Below are positions 53,503-63,870 of a stretch of DNA of 64,000 bases, one piece after another. Both the position numbers and the translations under genes were made by a program. Under the pieces are notes generated by a model. It made no database searches and had not been told where the DNA came from. It saw only the letters and a program-made list of their open reading frames with translations. Each line of letters opens with the position of its first letter. The stretch's first letter is position 1. This DNA is from Tenrec ecaudatus. Lineage: Eukaryota; Chordata; Mammalia; Afrosoricida; Tenrecidae. Where the stretch lies: assembly GCF_050624435.1 (NCBI RefSeq), contig NC_134535.1:129322731-129386730 (forward strand), given 5' to 3'.

Positions 53503-55150
53503 GGAGACAGAGGTAGGATTACTGGTTCCAAGCCAGTGCTTGTCTCACCATAGTTCCCATTTATAGCTACTTTAACAGAAATGATTTCAGTAGCTTATTC
53601 TTAGTTTGAACCACGAAATGCAATTATCTATACATCTTTCTCCACGCCTATTGACATGGTTAGGTCCCAAAGACTAGGTCATTATGCAAACATAGGCATT
53701 ATGTGAAAATTGAGGATGACCACATCAGATCATAAAAAGAGGATGACGACATCATTATATTACAGCCAGATTACATCATCACATAACTGCCAAACCACTG
53801 AGAATCATGGCCCGCTCAAAAGACACAAACTTCAGCCCTCACAGCCAATGTGACTCTTACTCTTGGCTTTTGCTACTGCCAGCTATACATCATCAATGTG
53901 AATTTCTTTTACTATCATCAGAAATGTGAACTATGACATAATGAGATGGTAGGTGAAGAGTACATATATAATTTTCAAGGGTATGTATCTCTGAAACCTT
54001 TGAGATATCTAGAAAGGAGAACTTTGGCATGGGTCAATGATAGGTAGATAGCTAGGGATCTTTGTTCACAGTCAAATACCTTTGTTCACTGGAAAACCCT
54101 AAAACGAGAAGTTCCTAAGTGCTCACAGCTTTTCTTCCTGTATTGTCTAATTTGGCTCCAGAAGAACAATCGATATAATTAGGACTCGATGATGAGTCTT
54201 GATTAAGTTTTCTTTGGGGAGACAGGACATGCTATAATGAGTTATGATAATGAAAGACTAATGACTTAAAAATATGTTTCTTTTGTCAAATGGTTTTTAA
54301 TTCTTTTTTTCACGATTAAAGGGTTTATTAAGGAAGTTAACAAGTTGTCATGCCAGTGAGAAATACTCAGGGTTGAGTTGTTGATCAGGACATGTCACAC
54401 AATTTTTTGATGTTTGTTAATAAATGCCCAGAGGTCGTATCACTCCACTGTAAGCCTCGACCCAAAAGTCACTCAACTCCAGCTGGGTGGGTTAGAAAAC
54501 CCATTTTTAATTCTCTACGACAAAATGGAAGTCAATTTATCAACTCATTGTTAAAAATATTTTTGACTGACAGTATTTGTTAACATATAAATTAAAGGAA
54601 GTCCCAGAAGTAGTCTTCTTCCCAGTGTGAATGCTTCTACACCCTAAATTGGCATGAAATCAATCATGAACCTTTTCTTTCTACAAATAAGTAATGATCA
54701 TCTATAGGTACAGGGATTGATTGGGAAAAGAGAGAGCCCAGTTCCACACAGTTTCTTTAAGAGATAGATGACCAACAAAAATTTACATTTTATTCTTAAT
54801 GATTATCAAAGCACATTCCCTAATTGTATTCTAAAGACAATGCATCAGAAACGGACCTTATGGCAACTGGGGAAAAAAATAGAACAAATCATAAAAACAT
54901 CTCAACACATAGGACCATATCACATTAGCATAAAACTGTGGAGGAAATAGGATGAAAATAGGAATTCAGGGAGAAAAAATGAACCTTGTATGAGACACAT
55001 AAAACCGTCGAGCTTGCTCCTGTACTTTTCAGAGGGTTTGTATGTGTGTGACATCGTTATCATTTTTAGGTTCCTGGCCCTGTTGTGAAGAGTGGCACAG
55101 CGGGTTTATTTTAAAGCGACATCAGTATGATATGGCGAAGCCTCTGCAAG
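53503..55150 (-). other. DYRK4: DYRK4 intron, no gene seen
   Basis: AT-rich unique-looking DNA without recognisable exons. Old repeats are likely but not identifiable by eye. Confidence 0.4.
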
Positions 55151-55154
55151 CATT

Positions 55155-55315
55155 TCTGGTACAGTTGAGTGCAGCCGGGTGGGTTCTGACTCACAGTGAC
55201 ACCCCTCTGCGGCACGGAGCAAGCTCCCTAGAGTTTTCTGGGCTGTAATCTCTTGTGGGGTCAACTCCCAGGTCTTTCTCCCAAGGAGCCATTGGGCCAT
55301 GAGGGTACCTTTTGA
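55155..55315 (-). repeat. AfroSINE, partial
   Basis: A reverse copy with 'ccgggtgggttctgactcac' and 'gggctgtaatctcttgtggg'. It ends in the middle of the element, about 190 bases from a DYRK4 exon. Confidence 0.65.
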
Positions 55316-55482
55316 AACCATGGGAACATGTAGGCCATTATCTCAATAATGTGTAAGTGGGCACACAATCCCAAAATTATTTTTGAGGGAACATCTAAGC
55401 CACAAATACAAAAACAAACATTTATAGGCATTGCCTTACGCTACTCTGACTCAGCTCAACAGTCAAGAGCACACTATCCTCA

Positions 55483-55755
<273 letters not shown>

Positions 55756-56261
55756 TTAAGTGCTGGTGGACAGTGATCAAATTTCCCCAACACTTACTTT
55801 CTCACTCAGAAACTTCCCAGGGACTTGCAACTATAACAACAGCTGAGTCTCAGAATTCACTTCATCTCATCAAATTCTGACAACCATTGATTACAATGGG
55901 TGTTATTATCCCCAGTTTATTGATAGATAGCCCCATAGTAGGTATTGTTCTAGAGAAGCAAATTTAAGTCTAACAAGCTTTAGAAAGAAAAAAATCTTTA
56001 AAAGTAGAATAGAAAAAGTTTGGGGTGTAGATCATTTGAAAGTAATGTGATTTTCAATCTGGCCAGGGAGAGGGCTTATCAGACTCTGGGAGGAAGAAAG
56101 TATTATTTGAAAATGTATATTCAAAGTATTGTGTACAATGTCTCATACACTATCTAGAAAAACAACAAAATCTTAGCAGGTGGGGATGTTTAGAAGGCAG
56201 AATTATAAGGAAATTAAATTTTACAGATGAGTATGGGACAGTTAGAAAAAATGAACATCAT

Positions 56262-56712
56262 AGTTGAGGCAGTTACATAATCTCCTGTCCACTTGCAAAG
56301 GGGTGGAGTCTAGCCTGTCAATCAGCTCGCAGCTTGATGACCTCATTTGGAAGCAAGAAGAAGATAAATAGCTCACTGGAGGCCAGACACACTCTTTCTG
56401 CTTCATCTTCCTACTGACAAGACACATGGAGCTACACTGATGGAACCAGAGCCCCAGAGCTGGAGGAGCCACGTGGAGACCCACACCAGCACTGAGATGC
56501 TTCTACTGCCACTGGGTCCACAAGACTTCCCACCCAGTGGCCTTTACAGAATGATATCAAACATATGGGCTAATATCAGACTTATGGACTTGATCTGGAC
56601 TGGGCTGGGATGTTTTCTGAATATACAATTACTCCTTATGTAAAGCTCTTTCTTCTGTACACATGAGTGGCTATGAATCTGTTTCTCTAGCCAACCCGGA
56701 CTAACACAATAG
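56262..56712 (+). repeat. LTR-like interspersed repeat, family A
   Basis: It is the same unit as 13556-14048 in the opposite orientation: 'aaggggtggagtctagcctg' near the start and 'ctagccaacccggactaacac' at the end. Confidence 0.75.
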
Positions 56713-56721
56713 CTTACCAGG

Positions 56722-56918
56722 TAGTTAAGGAATCCCAGTGGTACAGTGGGTTAAGCATTGGGTGCCTAACCACAAGGTTGAGGGTTCAAAACCTCCAGTT
56801 GCTCTATAGTAGAAAGATGTGGTTATCTGCTTTCTTGAAGATTTAAGAGAAACCCTGAAGAGCAGTTCCACTCTGTCAGATAGGTGGTGGCAAAGAATTG
56901 AAATCAACTACGTGACTG
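56722..56918 (+). repeat. AfroSINE
   Basis: The forward copy starts 'aggaatcccagtggtacagtg' and ends 'aattgaaatcaactacgtga'. Confidence 0.8.
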
Positions 56919-57138
56919 AGATAGTTAAGGTTTATTGTGCCAACCTGGCCGATAAACACATGTGAGAATAATTGAAGGGCAGAGAGATAAATGGCTCAGT
57001 GAGCCTTGCCTTTCTGGTTCTCGGGTCTCTAACTCTCTGGTGGTCAGACCAGGGCACAGCTGCCTTAGCCAATTCCCTGCTTCAGCTGACAAGGTTCACT
57101 TCCTGCAAGACATACCTGAGAAGCCACATGGACCTACC

Positions 57139-57518
57139 TGTTGGGAACCGGACATAATCAGCCTGACAAGACCGACTCCATGCTGTCTGCCCGGCAGGGC
57201 TAAAGCCACTTCACCTCAACCTTATCTTATCCTGACAAACACCAGATGGCCCACCTTTGTTTACTCCAGCACCAGACATTACAACCTGTATATTTGTGTC
57301 TCCCTACCTTGTGTGCTGTACACCCCCTCCCTTCCCTTTGTTACCTTCCCTTGGAATTCTTTTGTTTGCCTCACCCTTTAAAAAGAGGCTTGTGTAGCAA
57401 TAAAGAGAGACCTTGACAAGAATCTGCTTGGTCTCGCTCCTCTCTCTCGCCCGTTTCTCTTTCAGGCTGGGTGCCCCTCGGAACCTCTTGAATAACTGAG
57501 TCCCGCTGGTCCGGGGCA
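57139..57518 (+). repeat. ERV 5' LTR
   Basis: A 380-base LTR from TG to CA. It has a TATA-like TTTAAAAAG at about 57377-57385 and an AATAAA poly(A) signal at 57399-57404, in the order expected for U3-R-U5. Confidence 0.8.
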
Positions 57519-57520
57519 AG

Positions 57521-57538
57521 TGGCGCCCAACGTGGGGC
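57521..57538 (+). other. ERV primer-binding site, tRNA-Lys type
   Basis: TGGCGCCCAACGTGGGGC, two bases after the LTR, matches the 3' end of tRNA-Lys(1,2). This primer is typical of betaretroviruses and HERV-K-like elements. Confidence 0.9.
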
Positions 57539-57683
57539 TCGAGGTGTGGACCCTTGCCGGACGGACCCCCAGCTCCAGAAGAGCTCCCAGAAGAAGGAAG
57601 AAGACGCCCGGCCAGGCCCCGATGAAGAGATGAAGAAGAAGTCGCGGACTGTCTTCGCCGCTCACGAAGACTGATCAGCCTCG

Positions 57684-57689
57684 GTGAGT
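57684..57689 (+). other. ERV leader splice donor candidate
   Basis: GTGAGT lies in the leader just before the gag start, where retroviruses place the major donor for env transcripts. Nothing downstream remains for it to splice to. Confidence 0.45.
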
Positions 57690-57712
57690 AGAACTTCGTC
57701 CGTCCCATAGAG

Positions 57713-58108
57713 ATGGGCCAAAAACTAACTAAAGAGATGGTCTTTATAAAGGACCTTAAAGTTTCCCTCAGAGAGAGAGGAGTAAGAGTTAAGAAAAAGG
57801 ATTTGATAAGATTCTTTCTTTTTGTAGACAAAGTCTGTCCATGGTTTATAGTGAATGGGCCTGAAATTCATCGTGGGAAATGGCAAAAGGTCGGGAGGGA
57901 TTTAAATGACAAACTGCATAAAGAAGGACCCGATGCTGTTCCCGCCGCGGTTTTTTCTTATTGGGGATTGATCAGGGACATTGTTGAGGCCGCTTCTGAG
58001 GACCCGGATAAGCAACAACTTCTCTCGGTGGCAGAATATTGCCTCCGCCCACTTTCTTGCTTGGCCTCCTTTTCTTCCCTTTGTTCAGATAAAAACCCCT
58101 CCAAATCT
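57713..58108 (+). pseudogene. ERV gag fragment (matrix region only)
   Basis: An open frame starts MGQKLTKE with the Met-Gly of a myristoylation signal. It continues as a betaretroviral matrix-like domain: a basic patch near residues 20-32, and CPWF and FSYWGLI blocks near residues 44 and 83. The frame stays open for about 130 codons and then runs into the LTR remnant, so capsid and nucleocapsid are lost. The longer open frame to 58213 reads LTR and host sequence. It is a fragment with no viral function. Confidence 0.8.
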
Positions 58109-58462
58109 CCCTCGGTAACCTCTCAAATAACTGAGTCCCGCTGGTTCGGGGCACCTACCCTGATGCAGCCCTGGGTGCTGGAGCAGCCGTGTGGAGACCC
58201 CTGCCAGCGCTGAGATGCTTACACTCTCACTGATTCGTCTTTCTCCTGTAGTCGGCATCATTGCATGTGTTTTGTGAGATGGAGAAGGACTTTATAGATC
58301 AGTGTCAGACATATGGCCAATGTTGGACTTATGGGGTTGGACAGCAATGAGTTGGGATGCTTTCTAAATGTACACTTACCCTTTATATAACACTCTCTCT
58401 TATACACATGAGTTTCTGTGGATTTGTTTCTCTCGTCCACCCAGACTCACACAGTGACCGTG

Positions 58463-59205
58463 GGTATCTGGCGGTGACCTAAATGAGGGTGGGGTCTAAA
58501 TTGTGACGGGTGGTCACCTGGATCTAGGAGGAGGGGCAGGGACCTGGGAATCGGTTACTTATTGTTTGTATTGGTTACAGAGATGATATAATCATTTTAT
58601 AACTTAAAATCAAGATTTAATAAAACTATTCCTGAACCCTGCCTGCTTTCAAAATGGACTTCAGGTACTTTACAGTTGATGTACATACAAATAGGGACAT
58701 TTTAGGCGAATGCGCAGGCAGCAGGCAGTATTCCGGGTGCTTTATACTGATGGAGTGTCAATCCTTACAATGACCTTGCACAGCACTGCGCCCATTTGAA
58801 GATGAGAACACTCAGCCCTAAGTGGCAGGGCTGGCGAGTTTGAGCCTAGTTTCCATACTCTGTAGTGCCTCACGGTTAAATTAAAGCTCAAGGGGAAAGG
58901 CAGAAAACAGAAAGGCAATCGGGGAAATGATCGTAAGAAACCATAAGGATAAAATAACTACAAATTCAGTTGTAAGTATCCTGGCAGCCAAAGTCGACTG
59001 TAACTAATAGATTATGCAGCTTTTACTATCTCAGAGTAAAGATACAAGCTTTTTGTGGCTGTTGTGCATCTTGGCTTTTATAGGAGACATTGTTCTCTAG
59101 ATGGAATGTTTTACTGGCATCAGCACCCAACAGACAGAAAGGACACAGGTCTTCAACAGTGGTTCGGCAGAATACTGTAAACCATTCATCGCGGTGTCAG
59201 CCTCT
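58463..59205 (-). other. DYRK4: DYRK4 intron, no gene seen
   Basis: Unique-looking sequence. I recognise nothing in it. Confidence 0.4.
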
Positions 59206-59209
59206 AGAT

Positions 59210-59433
59210 CAGGCGTCCTCAAACCACGGCCCGCAGGCCACATGCAGCCGGCCGAGGACATTTATCCAGCCCGCTGGGTGTTTTTGTCCCATTTGTTTAT
59301 TTACTTCAAAATAAAATATCTGCAGTGTGCATAGAAATTTGTTCACAGTTTTAAAAAAAACTATAGTCCGGCCCTCCAACGGGTCTGAGGGACAGTGAAT
59401 TGGCCCCCTGTTTAACAAGTTTGAGGACCCCTG
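59210..59433. mobile_element. Nonautonomous hAT element, second family
   Basis: The ends are CAGGCGTCCTCAAAC (59210) and, reversed at 59433, CAGGGGTCCTCAAAC. It is 224 bases long. The flanks ctctagat (59202-59209) and ctctagag (59434-59441) match at 7 of 8 bases, an almost intact hAT target duplication. It belongs to a family that mammal genomes share in patches; I cannot name the subfamily safely. Confidence 0.85.
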
Positions 59434-59533
59434 CTCTAGAGGCTTTCTCTGATACCTACTGCCACCTTAATTGCTGGTCCTAAAGTCCCTTTTCTGCAGG
59501 CTCTTAACGCAGCCTTTACATGTGTGGCAGCCA

Positions 59534-59655
59534 CATAAATCTACTGTCAACTTGAGGAAGGGGTGGAGTCTAGCCTGTCAATCCAGGAGACAGAGAGCTG
59601 TAATCCCAGAGGAGTGGCAGTGACAGAGCCAAGAGCCAGGACACTGGAGAGAGCA
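59534..59655 (+). repeat. Family A repeat, fragment
   Basis: The sequence 'gaggaaggggtggagtctag' and 'cctgtcaatcc' matches the start of the family A unit. The remainder diverges. Confidence 0.5.
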
Positions 59656-59739
59656 GAGGGCTTCCCCAGCCCATGGGGCAAGTAAAGCTGAGCCCCTTCA
59701 ATCAGGAGGCTCACTTGAAGACGGACGTGCTTCCGGGCC

Positions 59740-59872
59740 CTGAATTGAGGAAGCTAGGAGAAGGATGGGGTTTCCTATTCCCTTAAAGAGCGGCACTCTC
59801 GCCAACCCACAGAAGCAGTTCTCCCCTTACTACAGGCTCATTATGAGTCAGCCTCAACTCCAGGGCAAATAG
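59740..59872 (+). repeat. AfroSINE 3' half
   Basis: The sequence 'cctattcccttaaagagcgg' to 'cattatgagtcagcctcaact' resembles the 3' half of the SINE, without the tRNA-like head. Confidence 0.6.
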
Positions 59873-60419
59873 GGAAAGGTTTACTGACCCACAGATCTCC
59901 AGAGGCGGGGCTGGACTTCTTCGGGTTGAGGCTTATGGGGGAGTGGCTTTCCCTTTAGCCATCTATCAGCAGCCCTAAAGGACCTTTGTAATATTCCCCA
60001 AGCAGCACCGAGGCCAAGAGGCCCTGTGGCTGAGAGGACAAGGACCAAAGAAAGCCTGCCTGAAGGCATGGCTGGAAGAGGCTGTTCCAACCAAAGAACT
60101 GTCTTGAGGGTTTCTGATGCTGAATTGTAACCTGTTCACTTCCCAATAAAGCCCATAATCCTAAGTGTGGTCTATGAGCTCAGTGTGGCCATTGAAATGA
60201 AGGAGAAGCACAGAGCGCTGTGGGAGAGATGGTTGGTAGGAGGATTGGTAGTGGAGGCATGTTTGACCTCCGTCTCGCGGGAACTGGCCTTGGGCTGATG
60301 CTATGGGGTCTGATTCTCCTTCCACCATGTGGAGGAGGTCAGATGCTCTCGCCAGGCCTTTTTTACCGCAAGGAGAGGAATTCAATCAAAAATCAGAGTG
60401 GGGCTGAATGGGTACTGAC

Positions 60420-60501
60420 CTCTCTGGTGTTCATAACAGCTTGATCCAAAGTCGATAACCTTAACAGAGACGTGACCCTTTTGGTATAGCACTATATTCT
60501 C
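60420..60501 (-). CDS. DYRK4: DYRK4 coding exon with DFG motif
   Basis: This 82-base exon reads [20 protein letters not shown] and then SCYEHQR. It holds the catalytic-loop Asn and the Mg-binding DFG. The acceptor is 'cttccctctag' and the donor is G/GTCAGT. It is too short and its frame too closed to stand out by length alone, but it joins both neighbours exactly in phase. Confidence 0.95.
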
Positions 60502-61330
60502 CTAGAGGGAAGAAGACAGGCAGAGGTTAGACTTCGATAATGTTCCAGCCATGGACTCTCTACCTGCCCCAATAATCCCCATCCTCCAAGACCTAATTCA
60601 TTCAAAATGCTACCACTCCCAGGTGACCTCTTTGCACGTTTTCTCCAAATCCCATTGTCCTCCCAGATTACAAAACAATTTGGAGGTTGGGCAGAAGGTT
60701 GGTTTGCATTCCTGTGTGCTCTGTTCCTCTTGTTTGGGTCCACTGTTCATTGCTCTGCAGTGTGTCTTTTCCACATATTTTTGCCTCTTTTCCTATGCAG
60801 ATTACAATTCCTACAAAAATGGGGCATATATCTTCCTTGGCACCTGGTTCTATGAAGCATTAGAAATACCACTGAATAAAAAATTTTAACATGCCCCTAT
60901 TGACCTATTGCATGAGAGTATAGAGCAAAAACTGTGGCATCATCATTTGATTGGAGAGTTTGTGTCCTACAGTGACATTGGGGAAATCTGAGCGCACACA
61001 GCTGATAGAATCCGGGTAGCCGGGTGTTGCAGGAGAGCCCCACATGAGAAGGCAGAGCTCCACGTTCACAGCTCAAGCGTCTGCGTGGTGCCGCAGCTGG
61101 AACACTAAAATTCGAATTGTGTTTTCGAGTCTCAATATCAGCTGGCTTGATGGTGTGATCACTGACTGAGACCCCAACAGTCAAGAGATGACATAACAAG
61201 CCTGGGCTGAAGCCTCCGTGACCACAAACCAGGAAAGTCCCAGTTGATTATGAAATGCCTTTTGCAAAGAATACTGGAGGTAGCTGAAGGAGGGTGGTCA
61301 GTGAAAGTCTTAAAAAGGTGGTTTTCTTTT
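60502..61330 (-). other. DYRK4: DYRK4 intron, no gene seen
   Basis: Unique-looking sequence. The 112-codon frame at 60551-60889 on the plus strand has no recognisable domain. Confidence 0.4.
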
Positions 61331-61334
61331 CTTT

Positions 61335-61690
61335 TTAAAAAAATCATTTTATTAGGGGTTCTAACAGCTCATATCACAATCCATCCATCCATTCATCCAT
61401 TGTATCAAGCACATTTGTACATATGTTGCCATCATCATTTTCAAAACATTTTCTTTCTACTTGAGCCCTTGGTTTCAGCTCATTTTACACCTCCCCCGCC
61501 CTCCCTCTCTCATGAGTCCTTGATAATCTATAAATTATTACTATTTCCATGTCTTACACCGACCACTGTCTCCCTTCACCCACTTTTCTGTTGTCCGTCC
61601 CCCCTGGGAGGGGGTTATATGTAGATCATTGTGATCGGGTCTCCTTTTTTCCTCCCACCTTCCCCTTACCCTCCTGGTATTGGCTAGTCT
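61335..61690 (-). repeat. L1 3' end fragment, reverse
   Basis: It runs from 'aaaatcattttattaggggt' through a (ATCC)n patch near 61380-61400 and 'gtcttacaccgaccactgtc' to 'ctttttt cctccc'-type pyrimidine tracts, the reverse of the G-rich tract elsewhere. Confidence 0.85.
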
Positions 61691-62374
61691 CAGTATTTGT
61701 CCTGAGGGCGTGGGGGGCGAGGTTTCAAAGAGGAAGAATTTCTGGTGTGTGTCTAATTCTGCCTGGAGAGGCTCTTCAACTAGCTGTCGCTGGGCTGTCA
61801 CTGCCACCGAGAGCGTGGAAGCATCAGGCCATCGCAGCTCATCACGACCAACCGCTAAGTCCATCACTGTGACTGCGTGACTCTTGAGTCCCTACCAAAC
61901 AATATTAGGCTGTGTGACTTCCCATGCAGACCTCTTTAGATGGGCAAACACAGTCCAGTCGATTTGACCGCTGTTTCTCAAGGCTGCCCAGTGTCTTGGG
62001 AATGTGCTTGCTGCGTGAGAATCAGCACAGGGATCCAGGCTGCTGAGGTCTTTTGAGCTGACATTCGGGATTAGGAATTTGGAAGTGGAGCTTGGATCAC
62101 CACACAGGCCCAAGAGAAAGCCCCCTTCTTGATGATCTTTGTTGTAAAAATATCCCAAATGCATTCCGTGAATGTTTCTGAAACTTTTCACCAAAACAAT
62201 TGGGAGGTTGGGTAGAAGAGAGTGGATAAAATTTCAGAATTATTACTATCTCTTAGCGTCAGAACCTCCCTGTATTTTCTGACACGCATTTGCAATCATT
62301 AACATGCTTAATACGCGTGTATTTATTGCCCGCCTCACCATGACTAGGTATTATGTTTTAAAAACAATGAAAAC
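61691..62374 (-). other. DYRK4: DYRK4 intron, no gene seen
   Basis: Unique-looking sequence. The minus-strand frame at 61892-62194 has no recognisable domain. Confidence 0.4.
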
Positions 62375-62578
62375 AAAAATGTGCTCAAAACTCACTGGCA
62401 TCGAGCCGATTCTAGCTCACAGTGACCCTACCGGACAGATCAGAACCCTTCCTGTGGGATTCTGAGACTGTACATCTTTATGGGCGTAGACAAGCTCATC
62501 TTCCTCCTTCCAAGTGGCTTCTAACTGCTGACCGTGTGGTTAGCATGCCATAGGAGGGCACCTAGACTCCTAGGTATT
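62375..62578 (-). repeat. AfroSINE
   Basis: The reverse copy runs from 'ctcactggcatcgagccgat' to 'gaccgtgtggttagcatgcc', 300 bases from the DYRK4 catalytic-loop exon. Confidence 0.85.
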
Positions 62579-62878
62579 ATGCTAGGCCCAGGAAAATATA
62601 CTAGTGAGAGAATGATTGTGCCTGGCCTTGCGAGGAGCTCACATTGCGGTGGCAGTTATCTGCCTCTTCTACCCCAAGGCACGCCTCCCCCCACCCCCCG
62701 TGTGTGCCCTGTCTTCACAGCACCTTTACAAAGCAGCTGAAGATGATTCATGTTTCTCCTATCCTGAAAATCCTGCCCATGAGAGGTGCCCAAGTACCCC
62801 TGCAATGGGGCTGCAATGGGGTTAGCAGTTCCTGCGGGTGGGGACTCATCCTTGTGGCAGTGCCAAGGTCAGGCTCAC

Positions 62879-63017
62879 CGGCTTGAGGTCACAGTGAATG
62901 ATTTTCTCCACATACAGCATTTGTAAGCACTTCAAAACAGCGAGGGTGAAGCGCCGGACTATCGACAGACTGAAGCCTTGGAAACTGTTATTCTTCATCA
63001 GCTCGTACAAGTTGATT
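62879..63017 (-). CDS. DYRK4: DYRK4 coding exon with catalytic loop
   Basis: This exon reads [20 protein letters not shown] onward and ends IIHCDLKP, the DYRK form of the HRD catalytic loop with its catalytic Asp. The acceptor is 'gtctgtcag' and the donor is CCG/GTGAGC. The first base completes a Gly codon. The exons coding for the ATP-binding N-lobe lie to the right, outside the window. DYRK4 is a testis-enriched member of the dual-specificity tyrosine-regulated kinases. From here to the stop the window encodes 335 residues, with no broken motif. Confidence 0.95.
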
Positions 63018-63115
63018 CTGACAGACAGAGAGAGGTGCATCAGTATTAAAAAAAAAAGTATAATGCTGGATGTGAACCTACAAATAACCCCATACCATCC
63101 TGGTTCCTTCTAGTA

Positions 63116-63309
63116 CAGTGGTTCTCAACCGGCCTAGTGCCACGACCCTTTCAGACAGTTCCTCATGTTGTGGCGACCCCCCAGCCATAAAATTATTTTT
63201 GCTGCTTACTTCATCATTGTAATTTTGCTACTGTTATGAATCAGGGGACCCCTGTGAAAGGCTTGTTTGACTCCCAAAGGGGTCACGGACCACAGGGTGA
63301 GAACCGCTG
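63116..63309 (+). mobile_element. SPIN nonautonomous hAT element with target duplication
   Basis: The ends are CAGTGGTTCTCAACC (63116) and, reversed at 63309, CAGCGGTTCTCACCC. The interior 'acagttcctcatgttgtggc' and 'ccataaaattatttttgctg' is diagnostic of SPIN. The flanks ttctagta (63108-63115) and ctctagta (63310-63317) match at 7 of 8 bases. The insertion lies 99 bases from a DYRK4 exon, in the intron. Confidence 0.92.
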
Positions 63310-63400
63310 CTCTAGTAGTCGTCCCGCCTGAGACCAGGAGGCAGGGCTATCGTGTCCAATGAACTCAACATTCCCTCTAATTCAGGGTGGATTCCAGGTG

Positions 63401-63466
63401 TCCTCTCATTTCTTATGTGATATCCTCTCATTTCTTACGTGATGTCCTCTCATTTCTTACGTGGAC
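63401..63466. repeat. 22-bp tandem repeat, three units
   Basis: The unit 'tcctctcatttcttacgtga' plus two bases is repeated three times at 63401, 63423 and 63445 with only a few changes. Confidence 0.9.
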
Positions 63467-63639
63467 AGACCATGTGATTACTTTCTCAGGGATGTGGATG
63501 CTAAGAGGTTGGACCAAACTTCTAAACACTCTGTTCATAGTACGTCAGACTCTCCGGAGGAATCCAAGAAACCTACAACATACTAAAGCAAGCAGTCATT
63601 CACGCCTATACCTAAAAGGCGGGCAGGTGGGAGGGTTTG

Positions 63640-63870
63640 TTGGGTCAGCTCTGGGTAATGGCAGCCGTATGCACAACAGAACACAATGTTTCTCAGTCTC
63701 GCAGCGTCCTCGCCATTGTCGGCATGGCTGAGTCTGTGCCCGTGGCTGTGAGGCCGATCTCTGTCCCTGTGGGTCTCCGCACTCGCTTGGCTGGCGCTCT
63801 ACTTACCAAACAGGAAGAGTTGCCTGAAAGAGCTCATGGCTCACAGCAGCTGGAGACTGGGCAGAAGGGG
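63640..63870 (-). repeat. RTE LINE 3' region, reverse
   Basis: The sequence 'cgcagcgtcctcgccattgt', 'tctgtccctgtgggtctccg' and 'gctctacttaccaaacagg' resembles the reversed 3' part of the afrotherian RTE. It is related to the element at 640-1790. Confidence 0.5.

Larger units (their letters stand above)
57139..58153 (+). mobile_element. Internally deleted class II (betaretrovirus-like) ERV
   Basis: The order is 5' LTR, primer-binding site, leader, start of gag, then only the last ~45 bases of a 3' LTR. The element begins TG (57139) and ends CA (58153). It is flanked by a perfect 6-bp duplication CCTACC (57133-57138 and 58154-58159), the length typical of betaretroviruses. The LTR end 'ataactgagtcccgctgg' is seen both near 57490 and near 58128. 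Most of gag, all of pro, pol and env, and most of the 3' LTR are missing. The element cannot encode a virus. Confidence 0.85.
56925..58462 (+). repeat. Family A-type repeat split by an ERV
   Basis: The left half (56925-57138) starts 'ttaaggtttattgtgccaac'. The right half (58160-58462) ends 'cgtccacccagactcacac', as in the other family A copies. The ERV at 57139-58153 with its target duplication sits between them, so this repeat is older than the ERV. Confidence 0.65.

Noticed and set aside
57304-57831. 175-codon open frame on the minus strand
   Set aside because: It is antisense to the ERV LTR, leader and gag start. No family is recognisable and the plus strand explains the sequence.
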